The notes: generated by a model not told the origin, from the sequence alone. Counted from the first letter of the stretch, positions 1-6,273 are shown. The stretch is 7,266 nucleotides of DNA from Simkania negevensis (GCA_016191565.1 JACPWA010000037.1:1-7266); one strand, 5' to 3'. Program-made: numbers and translations.

Positions 1-79
1 CCTTCATCAACGTCTCTTAACAGCTGCGATTAAACGCGCAAGACAAGTGGCTCTATTGCCCTTTGTTGCGGAGGATTAA
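1..79 (+). CDS. rpsR: 30S ribosomal protein S18, C-terminal end (partial)
   Basis: This is the 3' end of the gene for small-subunit ribosomal protein S18, an rRNA-binding protein of the 30S platform that contacts S6. The visible frame starts at base 2 and reads LHQRLLTAAIKRARQVALLP followed by FVAED and a TAA stop at 77-79. The pattern of a basic helix (AIKRAR) followed by ALLPF/Y is the standard S18 C-terminus. The gene is cut by the window edge, so the N-terminal part cannot be judged. Only three bases separate its stop from the rplI start, and the rplI ribosome binding site lies inside its last codons, so the two are surely co-transcribed. The order S18-L9 is typical of bacterial rpsF-rpsR-rplI operons and of Chlamydia. 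Confidence 0.93.
   Translation, partial: LHQRLLTAAIKRARQVALLPFVAED
70..74 (+). promoter_or_regulatory. Ribosome binding site of rplI
   Basis: GGAGG lies eight bases before the ATG at 83 and within the last codons of rpsR. It is the best Shine-Dalgarno match near this start and supports the start that gives eight extra residues before the conserved L9 N-terminus. Confidence 0.7.
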
Positions 80-82
80 GGA

Positions 83-709
83 ATGCAAAAAACAACTAAA
101 AGTAAAAATCAGCTCCTCCTATTAGAGGATGTCAGAAATGTCGGAAGAAAAGGGGATCTTGTCAGCGCCAAGCCAGGGTTTGCTAGAAACTTTCTTCTTC
201 CTCAAAAAAAGGCAGTTCTTGCCGATAAACGGACCTTACGGATGCAGGAGCAGCTTAAGGAAGAGAGAGCTAAACAGGCTGCCTTGGATAAGAAAGATGC
301 GGAAGGATTTGCTACTCGTCTCAAAGGAAAGATTCTTACTCTTCACGTGAAAACTGATAACACCGGTCATCTTTTTGGTTCTGTAAGCGCTGTTGATATT
401 GTCAAAGTTCTTGCAGAGCAGGAGGGGATCGAGATCGAAAGACGCTCTGTTCTTCTTAATAAAGCGATTAAAACTGTGGGCACCTATGAGATCTCTTTAA
501 GGCTCAAAGAGGGAGTTCCTGCCTCTTTTCAACTTAAAATCATTGGCGAGGGGCTTATTGAAATGCCTCCTCAATTTGCTGAAGTGATAGAAGAGGAAGA
601 AGCTCGGGAAACAGATCTTTTTACAGAAGAAATAGGACAAGAGATTGAAAGTAAGACAGAGAAAACACAAGCGGAAAAAGAAGAACTCGAAGAGCGTTCA
701 AAAGGCTGA
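83..709 (+). CDS. rplI: 50S ribosomal protein L9 with long acidic C-terminal tail
   Basis: This encodes ribosomal protein L9, the two-domain large-subunit protein at the base of the L1 stalk that helps reading-frame maintenance. The N-terminal domain is plain: LLLLEDVRNVGRKGDLVSAK at residues 11-30, then PGFARNFLLP at 31-40. A long charged connecting helix follows (about 50-80), then the C-terminal domain (about 82-155) with GHLFGSVSAVDI (95-106) and IKTVGTYEISLRLKEGV (129-145). At 208 residues it is much longer than the usual ~150. Residues 156-208 are an extra tail containing 18 glutamates in 53 residues, probably disordered or helical. Chlamydial L9 proteins also carry a shorter acidic extension, so this supports a chlamydial origin. 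It follows rpsR by three bases and precedes ispE by 15. Confidence 0.97.
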   Translation: MQKTTKSKNQLLLLEDVRNVGRKGDLVSAKPGFARNFLLPQKKAVLADKRTLRMQEQLKEERAKQAALDKKDAEGFATRLKGKILTLHVKTDNTGHLFGSVSAVDIVKVLAEQEGIEIERRSVLLNKAIKTVGTYEISLRLKEGVPASFQLKIIGEGLIEMPPQFAEVIEEEEARETDLFTEEIGQEIESKTEKTQAEKEELEERSKG

Positions 710-724
710 ATAGAGTAAATAGAA

Positions 725-1579
725 ATGAAAATCACCCTTTTCTCTCCCGCTAAGGTCAATCTTTTCTTTCGGGTTCTTTGGAAACGGGGAGATGGCTTTC
801 ATGAGATTGCCAGTTTAATGCAAGCGATTTCTCTAGGAGACTTCCTTACCTTTGAAGAGAGTGAGCAGGATAAGCTGCTTGTAAGTGATCCTTCTCTTCC
901 TGCTGATGAGAGGAATCTGATCATCCAAGGGGTAAGTCTTTTTCGAAAGGAGCTGGGAGGTGGGTTTCCCCTTAAAATTACCCTCGAAAAAAAGATTCCG
1001 ATTGGAGCTGGACTGGGGGGAGGAAGTGGAAATCTTGCCACCACCCTCTGGGCGTTAAATCTCCTATATGAAAAGGGAAAAACCGAAGGGGAGTTAAGCT
1101 CTCTTTCGGCAAAGCTTTCCTCTGATGCCCCCTTCTTCTTTTCTCACGGATCTGCCTATGTAACAGGTCGAGGGGAGATAGTAAAAAACCTCTCTCCTCT
1201 TTTTTTCCCTCAGCTTTGGGTAGCAAAAGGGGAGGGGAGCATTTCTACCCCCCTTTCTTATAAACTTTGTATGCCAAATGCGATCTCAATTGAGAATCCT
1301 GAAACTCTTCTTAGAACATTTTATGAAGGTAAACCTCAGCCCTTCAATGATCTTGAATTTTCCTCCTTTCAAATCAAACCTGAACTCAATGAGCAGAAAA
1401 AAAAGCTTCTTTCCCTTGGCTTTGAAACAGTTTGCTTAACAGGAAGTGGTCCCTCTTTCTACTGCTTAGGCAATATAGATGCTCCTTCTCTAGAAGGGAT
1501 CACATTTTTTAAAGCCCCCTCCGTTTTCAGAGAAGCTGGTAGCTGGTATCAGCCTGGTGTCCAAGCCCTAGGGTCGTGA
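725..1579 (+). CDS. ispE: 4-diphosphocytidyl-2-C-methyl-D-erythritol kinase
   Basis: IspE is the cytoplasmic GHMP-family kinase that phosphorylates 4-diphosphocytidyl-2-C-methylerythritol with ATP in the non-mevalonate isoprenoid pathway. The family motifs are all present. SPAKVNLFFRVLWKRGDGFHE at the N-terminus contains the substrate-binding Lys10. The ATP-binding glycine loop PIGAGLGGGSG is at 92-102. SSDAPFF contains Asp134, the expected catalytic acid/base. The third motif LTGSGPSFYCLG is at 238-249. The length of 284 residues is normal. The ATG at 725 is the only sensible start, because an in-frame TAA lies at 716-718 and the conserved motif begins at residue 6. No strong ribosome binding site is seen, so translation may be coupled to rplI. 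Placement directly after rplI is the arrangement known in Chlamydia. Confidence 0.96.
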   Translation: MKITLFSPAKVNLFFRVLWKRGDGFHEIASLMQAISLGDFLTFEESEQDKLLVSDPSLPADERNLIIQGVSLFRKELGGGFPLKITLEKKIPIGAGLGGGSGNLATTLWALNLLYEKGKTEGELSSLSAKLSSDAPFFFSHGSAYVTGRGEIVKNLSPLFFPQLWVAKGEGSISTPLSYKLCMPNAISIENPETLLRTFYEGKPQPFNDLEFSSFQIKPELNEQKKKLLSLGFETVCLTGSGPSFYCLGNIDAPSLEGITFFKAPSVFREAGSWYQPGVQALGS

Positions 1580-1695
1580 GATCACAAAGTCGCAGGAGCT
1601 TTTACGTCAACTGAAACACCAAGAATTAGGTTTACAGAGCACTAGAAAGTTCGATGACAATTAGTAGGAAATATGAGACCATGAGAGCAATAAGT

Positions 1696-1700
1696 GAAGG
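1696..1700 (+). promoter_or_regulatory. Ribosome binding site of hldD
   Basis: GAAGG lies seven bases before the ATG at 1708. It supports this start, which places the Rossmann glycine motif at residue 15 as expected for the family. The site lies inside an eight-codon mini-ORF (1681-1707) whose TAA directly abuts the hldD ATG. Confidence 0.5.
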
Positions 1701-1707
1701 TGCCTAA

Positions 1708-2712
1708 ATGAAGCTAAAGCTTTATGATGATCAGCTCATTGTAATTACTGGAGCTGCTGGTTTTATCGGATCAGGTGTGGTGCGCGCTCTCAACGACAAA
1801 GGATATCCGAATCTCCTTTTGGTAGATGATTTTGAAAAGACTGAAAAATGGAAGAATCTACGCCATAAGCGATTTGTCGATTTTATTTCTAGGCATGAAC
1901 TTTTTGAGTTTCTTCAAGGGAAAGAGCGGGAGGTCGAAGCATTCATCCATTTGGGCGCCTGCTCTGATACTGTCGAGATAGACGGGGATTTTCTCATGAA
2001 GACTAATTACCGGTTTTCTGTAAAACTTGCTGAGTATGCCTTGACTCACGGCCATCGCTTTATCTATGCTTCTTCTGCTGCTACCTATGGAAATGGATCA
2101 AAAGGCTTTTATGATGACGAGGAAAGGCTTGATGAACTTTCCCCTTTAAATCTCTATGGCTTTTCTAAGCATATGTTTGATAAATGGCTGAAAGAACAAA
2201 AGGTTTTAGATAAAGTGGTGGGACTTAAATATTTTAATATTTTTGGTCCTAACGAGAGGCACAAGGGGCGGATGGGTTCGATGGTGATGCATATGTATGA
2301 TCAGATTCAAAAAGAGGGGCGGGTGCGTCTTTTTAAGTCGAGTGAAAAGGAGAAATATGCTGATGGAGAGCAGGTCCGCGATTTCTACTACGTTAAAGAT
2401 GCAGTAAAAATGACCTGCTTTTTTTTGGAAAATGATCTATGTGGTATTTTTAATGCGGGGAGTGGCGCTTCCCATACTTGGAATCAGATGGCCAAACAGA
2501 TCTTTAAGCTTCTCGATAAAAAACCTAATATCGAATATATCCCGATGCCTGAAGATCTGATAAAGAATTATCAAAATTATACTGTAGCTGATATGAGCAA
2601 ATTTCAAAGTGCTCTTGAGAAAAAAGAGCTCTCCTTTGAGAATGAGTTTACTTTTGAATCAGCGATTGATGATTATGTAACAAACTATCTGATGAAGGAT
2701 GTGCGATGGTAA
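1708..2712 (+). CDS. hldD: ADP-L-glycero-D-manno-heptose 6-epimerase
   Basis: HldD is an extended short-chain dehydrogenase/reductase that epimerises ADP-D-glycero-D-manno-heptose at C6 to the L-glycero form, the donor used for LPS inner-core heptose. The NAD(P)-binding Rossmann loop GAAGFIGSG is at residues 15-23 and the second strand ends in VDDF (39-42). HLGACSDT is at 82-89. YASSAATYG is at 120-128, with the active-site serine region. The YxxxK pair is Tyr150/Lys154 in YGFSK. NIFGPNERHKGRM (177-189) carries the Asn and the second Lys (Lys186) expected of HldD. REQVRDF-type spacing is met by EQVRDFYYVKD at 221-231. All catalytic positions look intact. The length of 334 is slightly above the E. 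coli protein (about 310). It overlaps hldE by 7 nt. A GalE-like epimerase is the main alternative, but the HKG motif and the hldE neighbour argue for HldD. Confidence 0.94.
   Translation: MKLKLYDDQLIVITGAAGFIGSGVVRALNDKGYPNLLLVDDFEKTEKWKNLRHKRFVDFISRHELFEFLQGKEREVEAFIHLGACSDTVEIDGDFLMKTNYRFSVKLAEYALTHGHRFIYASSAATYGNGSKGFYDDEERLDELSPLNLYGFSKHMFDKWLKEQKVLDKVVGLKYFNIFGPNERHKGRMGSMVMHMYDQIQKEGRVRLFKSSEKEKYADGEQVRDFYYVKDAVKMTCFFLENDLCGIFNAGSGASHTWNQMAKQIFKLLDKKPNIEYIPMPEDLIKNYQNYTVADMSKFQSALEKKELSFENEFTFESAIDDYVTNYLMKDVRW
2694..2699 (+). promoter_or_regulatory. Ribosome binding site of hldE inside hldD
   Basis: GAAGGA lies six bases before the ATG at 2706 and within the last codons of hldD. It supports the overlapping start and translational coupling of the two heptose genes. 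Confidence 0.6.
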
Positions 2713-4040
2713 AATTGATCGGCTCTTTCAGCCGTTTTAAGCCGGTCAAAGTTCTTCTGGTCGGTGATTTTATGCTCGATCTATATACAAGCGGATCGGT
2801 AGATAGAATCTCTCCAGAGGCTCCTGTTCCTATCCTTCATGTCCAGAAGACAAGTGATCTTCCAGGGGGAGCGGGAAACGTTGCTTTAAACCTCCTCTCT
2901 TTAGGAGCAAAGGTGATTCCGGTAGGACGGGTCGGAGATGATAGGGAGGGAAGGAGACTCAAGGAACTTTTAGAAGGTGAGGGGATAGATCCCTCAGGTC
3001 TCTTTGTGCAAAAAAATTGCATTACCCCCTTAAAAAACCGGCTTATTGCGGATGCACAGCAGCTCATGCGCATCGATCACGAAAAAAATCTCCCTCTTGA
3101 TCAAGAGGTAGAGACAAACATTCTCGCTTTTATTTACGCCCATCTAGAGGGAATAGAAGTAATTGCGATTTCTGACTATGGAAAGGGGTGCCTTACCTCT
3201 TCTCTTCTCTTCGCTATTTTTACCCTTGCCGTAGAAAAAGGGATTCCCACGATTGTCGATCCTAAAGGGGAGGATTTTACAAGATATCGACGTGCTACAC
3301 TCATTAAGCCGAATCAAAGAGAGGCGATCGCTGCTGCTAAATTAGGAGGAGAAGCTCACCTAGATCAGGTGGGGGAAAAACTACTTGAAATCACCGAAGC
3401 AAATATGGTGATGGTCACCCGTTCTGAAAAGGGGATCACCCTGTTTGATCGGCAAAAGGGAAGGAGTGATTTTCCAGCAAAAATGCGTGAAGTAAAGGAT
3501 GTCACTGGGGCGGGAGATACAGTTCTTGCTCTTACAACTCTTTCTTTTGCTTGCGGGATCCCTCCTGATGAGGGGATCCCCTTTGCGAATATCGCTGCTG
3601 GGATTGCCATAGAGCGGCTTGGTTGTGCTCGGGTTTCCCTTTCAGATATTGCCGACCGGATCCTAAAGAGCGATGTGAATAATAAGATCTTTGATGAGCT
3701 CCATCTCTTCGCCCTAGAGAGTGCTTTGCAGGAAAAAGCACTTACTATTCTTGGTCTTAGCTCTAAAGAGGGGATCTCTCCTGAACTCTTTGCCTTTATC
3801 CGCCGCCTTTCTAAAGAAAGAAAAGAGGAGCGGCTGATGATTTATCTTCAGTGCAATGATCCAAGTGAAGAGTTTTTAACGTTTCTTTCTTCTCTTCAAG
3901 AAGTGGATTACATTGTGATTAAGTCGAGAAGTCTCGCTAGCCTCTCCGAAAAAATCCATCCAAAACAGGTTTTTGTAATGGATGGAAGAAAGCTGAGGCA
4001 AGTGGATGGCGCTGGAACTCTCCTTGCTTTGTCAGCTTAG
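2706..4040 (+). CDS. hldE: HldE-type heptose-7-phosphate kinase with degenerate adenylyltransferase domain
   Basis: The N-terminal half (about 1-318) is a PfkB/ribokinase-fold kinase matching the HldE kinase, which makes heptose-1,7-bisphosphate from heptose-7-phosphate. VLLVGDFMLDLY is at 16-27 and RISPEAPVPIL at 34-44. GGAGNVALNLLSLG is at 54-67, QQLMRIDHE at 118-126, and DVTGAGDT at 265-272 with catalytic-base Asp271. These look functional. The C-terminal half (about 330-444) keeps the outline of the nucleotidyltransferase domain: a beta-strand at ALTILGL, then SSLQEVDYIVI at 395-405, then HPKQVFV at 418-424. However, the signature TNGCFDxLHxGH is replaced by an unrelated stretch (347-361), the KGGDY-type motif is MDGRK, and the final segment with the ST-T motif is missing. 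The total of 444 compares with about 477 in E. coli. I infer an active kinase but no adenylyltransferase activity. The stop codon TAG overlaps the edge of a repeat starting at 4038. Confidence 0.88.
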   Translation: MVKLIGSFSRFKPVKVLLVGDFMLDLYTSGSVDRISPEAPVPILHVQKTSDLPGGAGNVALNLLSLGAKVIPVGRVGDDREGRRLKELLEGEGIDPSGLFVQKNCITPLKNRLIADAQQLMRIDHEKNLPLDQEVETNILAFIYAHLEGIEVIAISDYGKGCLTSSLLFAIFTLAVEKGIPTIVDPKGEDFTRYRRATLIKPNQREAIAAAKLGGEAHLDQVGEKLLEITEANMVMVTRSEKGITLFDRQKGRSDFPAKMREVKDVTGAGDTVLALTTLSFACGIPPDEGIPFANIAAGIAIERLGCARVSLSDIADRILKSDVNNKIFDELHLFALESALQEKALTILGLSSKEGISPELFAFIRRLSKERKEERLMIYLQCNDPSEEFLTFLSSLQEVDYIVIKSRSLASLSEKIHPKQVFVMDGRKLRQVDGAGTLLALSA

Positions 4041-4100
4041 AAAGTGTCTTAAAACTCGAAAACGGAGGATTTGGACCTTTTTTCTAGTTTTAAGTATATA
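4038..4100 (+). repeat. Shortened copy of palindromic repeat, overlapping the hldE stop
   Basis: The first 35 or so bases, beginning TAGAAAGTGTCTTAAAACTC, closely match both the left arm of the full palindrome at 4101 and the reverse complement of its right arm. A 12-base block GGACCTTTTTTC (4073-4084) is exactly complementary to 4216-4227 in the right arm of the next copy. The copy also has its own perfect 9-bp inverted repeat, CTTAAAACT (4048-4056) against AGTTTTAAG (4086-4094). It looks like an internally deleted relative of the same element. The first three bases are the hldE stop codon. Confidence 0.75.
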
Positions 4101-4262
4101 AGAAAGTGTTTCAAAACTCGAAAACGAAGGATTTTTGAGAACATTTTTGCTAATTCTTTGGTTGATCCACAGCACATACTTAGACAAGTAGGGCAAGGAT
4201 CAACCAAAAAGTAGCGAAAAAAGGTCCAAAAAGCCCTTCTTTAGAGTTTTGAAACACTTTCT
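4101..4262. mobile_element. 162-bp imperfect palindrome, probable MITE-like element
   Basis: The ends are a perfect 19-bp inverted repeat: AGAAAGTGTTTCAAAACTC at 4101-4119 against 4244-4262. A diverged, AT-rich middle section of the arms follows. An inner perfect 12-bp stem comes next, TTTGGTTGATCC at 4157-4168 against 4197-4208. The 28-base loop (4169-4196) contains a small 5-bp hairpin, TACTT/AAGTA (4177-4181 and 4186-4190). There is no open reading frame of its own. Together with the shortened copy before it, the whole block 4038-4263 begins with TAGAAAGTGT and ends with its reverse complement, so a TA dinucleotide sits at each outer edge. This resembles small non-autonomous elements moved by IS630/Tc1-type transposases. 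A purely structural intergenic repeat is the alternative. No source transposase is visible here. Confidence 0.6.
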
Positions 4263-4288
4263 AAAAGTCTGGCGGGCAGACTTTTATT
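4263..4288 (+). terminator. Rho-independent terminator-like hairpin between hldE and speA
   Basis: AAAAGTCTG (4263-4271) and CAGACTTTT (4277-4285) form a perfect 9-bp stem with the 5-base loop GCGGG, followed by ATT. The A-stem/T-tail symmetry would allow it to work in either direction. It lies directly after the palindromic element and 48 bases before speA. It is well placed to end the heptose transcript, although the T tract is short. Confidence 0.6.
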
Positions 4289-4316
4289 ATAAGGCTTAAG
4301 GGGCTATTAAAAGATT

Positions 4317-4322
4317 GAGGAG
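4317..4322 (+). promoter_or_regulatory. Ribosome binding site candidate for speA
   Basis: GAGGAG is the strongest Shine-Dalgarno match before speA. It sits 13 bases before the speA ATG at 4336, which is longer than ideal, and only three bases before an ATG at 4326 that opens a seven-codon frame ending in TGA at 4349. A weaker AAAGG directly abuts the 4336 ATG. An in-frame stop at 4327-4329 excludes an earlier speA start. Confidence 0.4.
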
Positions 4323-4335
4323 TGAATGAAAAAGG

Positions 4336-6273
4336 ATGGTTACAATTGATCTTCAAGAAGAGCAGATAGTTGAAAAAAATAGGAAAAAGCCTGAAACGTC
4401 TGTAGATACCAATCAATCCTATTGGATAGGGGAATGGGGAGAAGGGTATTTTCATGTTAATGAAGAGGGAAATGTAATAGTGACCCCTTACCGAGATCAT
4501 CGCTCTGTAGACCTCTATCACCTGGTCAGATCGTTGGAACAACGGGGTATTGAAGCACCTGTTCTCATTCGATTTGATGGGATCATTAGAGATCGAATCC
4601 AGCGTCTTTACTCTGCTTTTGACAAAGCAATCGAAGAGTTTAGCTATCAAAATTACTATCAGATTGCCTATCCGATCAAGGTTAATCAGCAAAAAGAAAT
4701 CGTGCAGGTGATCTGCTCTGAAGGAGACAAAAGACGAATAGGAGTCGAAGTAGGAAGTAAACCAGAGCTCTTGGCTATGATTCCTGCTGATCTACCGGTA
4801 GGCTCTCTTCTCCTTTGTAATGGATACAAGGATCGAGACTATATCGAACTTGCTCTCCTTGCAAAGAAAATTGGCAAAAGATCGGTTATTACTATTGAGC
4901 AGCTATATGAGCTTCAGTTTGTTTTAGATATTTCTGAAGGGCTTGGCATTGAGCCAGAAATTGGCTTTAGGATGAAACCTTTCTCTAAGACGGAAGGACA
5001 TTGGGCTTCTTCGGGGGGAGAGCTCTCTAAGTTTGGAATGGATGCTCATGAAATGATTCTAGCTTTTGAGCAATTAAAGAAAAGAGGAAAAGAAAATACT
5101 TTAAAACTTCTTCATTTTCATATTGGTAGTCAAGCAGCTTCCATCCTCTCTTTAAGAAAAGCCTTTCAGGAAGCTGCTCGGATGTATACTGAACTAGCAA
5201 AACTCACCCCCTCTCTTTCTTTCTTTGATATTGGCGGTGGTCTTGCTGTGGACTACGATGGATCGAAAACCAGCTCAGAATCTTCGATGAATTATACCCT
5301 TGAGGAATATGCTAGAGATGTGGTCTATGCTATTGACAGCGCCTGTAAAGCAGAAGGCATTGCTCCTCCTACTATTATTAGCGAATCAGGGAGAGCCATT
5401 GTTGCCCATCATTCCATGCTGATTACTGAGGTGATCGATGTCTCTTCGCTCAATCCCCTAGCTCAGCTGACTCCTCCTCCATTAAAAAATAATCTTCTTT
5501 CAGAGTTCTATACTCTCTATAACAAGGCCACAGCGAAAAATTCTCTAGAGATTCTCCATAATGCAAGTTATTTAAGAGATAATGTGCTTGAAGGATTTAT
5601 CCAAGGAAAAATGGGGCTCAAGGAGAGAGCCTATGCAGAGCAGGCCTATCGCTATCTCACCGCAAAACTCTATCATCTTTCTAAAAATTTAAAATTTGTC
5701 CCTGAAGATATCGCTGAGTTAAAAGAAAAGCTCATTGACATCTACTTTTGTAATTTTTCCATTTTTCAATCGCTTCCCGATGCTTGGGCGATCGAGCAGA
5801 TCTTTCCGATCATGCCTATCCATCGGCTTAATACTCCCGCTAATCGAAGAGCTCATATTGTCGATCTCACCTGTGATAGCGATGGGATTATCGACCATTT
5901 TGTTCACCCCAATGGACCTCGCTCCCATATTCATCTGCATCCTTTTGATTCTTCTCCCTATTATTTGGGAATTTTTTTGATCGGTGCCTATCAAGAAATC
6001 TTAGGAGGATTGCATAACCTATTTGGCGATACCAATGCCATTCATATCGATTTTGATGCTGATGGGAATTGGGAGTTTAAGCATTTTATCGAAGGGGATA
6101 CGATGCGAGAGGTTCTCTCCTACGCCCAATACAATGTAGAAGGGCTTGTAGAATCGCTCCGGATTGCTACAGAAAAATCGCTTAAGCTTAACCATCTATC
6201 TAATGAAGAGTCTGCTCTGCTCAAAAAACGGTTTAAAGCAGCATTAGATAGCTACACGTATTTAATGGTATGA
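4336..6273 (+). CDS. speA: Biosynthetic arginine decarboxylase (PLP-dependent, SpeA type)
   Basis: SpeA decarboxylates arginine to agmatine, the first step of putrescine synthesis by the agmatine route. It is a fold-III (alanine-racemase-like) PLP enzyme. The N-terminal region has the family's WGEGYFHVNEEGNV (34-47). AYPIKVNQQKEIVQ carries Lys115, the expected PLP Schiff-base lysine. HFHIGSQ (260-266) and the phosphate-binding DIGGGLAVDYDG (298-309) complete the barrel. The C-terminal domain has DLTCDSDG with Cys513, the active-site cysteine contributed across the dimer. The length of 645 is close to E. coli SpeA (658). All key residues are present, so it should be active. No signal peptide is seen, so it is presumably cytoplasmic. 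This is unrelated to the pyruvoyl-type arginine decarboxylase (AaxB) of Chlamydia pneumoniae. It is followed after 28 nt by speB. Confidence 0.96.
   Translation: MVTIDLQEEQIVEKNRKKPETSVDTNQSYWIGEWGEGYFHVNEEGNVIVTPYRDHRSVDLYHLVRSLEQRGIEAPVLIRFDGIIRDRIQRLYSAFDKAIEEFSYQNYYQIAYPIKVNQQKEIVQVICSEGDKRRIGVEVGSKPELLAMIPADLPVGSLLLCNGYKDRDYIELALLAKKIGKRSVITIEQLYELQFVLDISEGLGIEPEIGFRMKPFSKTEGHWASSGGELSKFGMDAHEMILAFEQLKKRGKENTLKLLHFHIGSQAASILSLRKAFQEAARMYTELAKLTPSLSFFDIGGGLAVDYDGSKTSSESSMNYTLEEYARDVVYAIDSACKAEGIAPPTIISESGRAIVAHHSMLITEVIDVSSLNPLAQLTPPPLKNNLLSEFYTLYNKATAKNSLEILHNASYLRDNVLEGFIQGKMGLKERAYAEQAYRYLTAKLYHLSKNLKFVPEDIAELKEKLIDIYFCNFSIFQSLPDAWAIEQIFPIMPIHRLNTPANRRAHIVDLTCDSDGIIDHFVHPNGPRSHIHLHPFDSSPYYLGIFLIGAYQEILGGLHNLFGDTNAIHIDFDADGNWEFKHFIEGDTMREVLSYAQYNVEGLVESLRIATEKSLKLNHLSNEESALLKKRFKAALDSYTYLMV

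Noticed and set aside
1631..1661. Possible promoter before hldD (TTTACA at 1631 and GACAAT at 1656).
   Set aside because: The spacer is 19 bases and the -10 match is only four of six, so it is no better than expected by chance in AT-rich sequence. hldD may also be reached by readthrough from ispE, since no terminator is seen.
1572..1664. Open frame in the ispE-hldD gap that reads like protein (ITKSQELLRQLKHQELGLQS then TRKFDDN).
   Set aside because: It has no ATG, GTG or TTG start in frame before its upstream stop at 1569-1571, is under 32 codons and matches no family I recognise. It could be a gene remnant, but nothing supports it.
4101..4262. CRISPR or structured non-coding RNA gene explanation for the repeats after hldE.
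   Set aside because: There are only two direct copies, with no regular spacers and strong whole-length palindromy, which fits a palindromic mobile or intergenic repeat and not a CRISPR array. No tRNA-like cloverleaf or known riboswitch core is visible.
4249..4290. Possible speA promoter (TTGAAA at 4249-4254 and TATTAT at 4285-4290).
   Set aside because: The spacing of 30 bases is far outside the sigma-70 range, and both pieces belong to the palindrome or the terminator-like hairpin. A promoter for speA is expected here, but I cannot place it.
4261..4692. Minus-strand open frame of 143 codons covering the start of speA.
   Set aside because: It is antisense to a clearly conserved gene, its protein looks like low-complexity hydrophobic/aromatic shadow sequence, and it starts inside speA with no recognisable domain.
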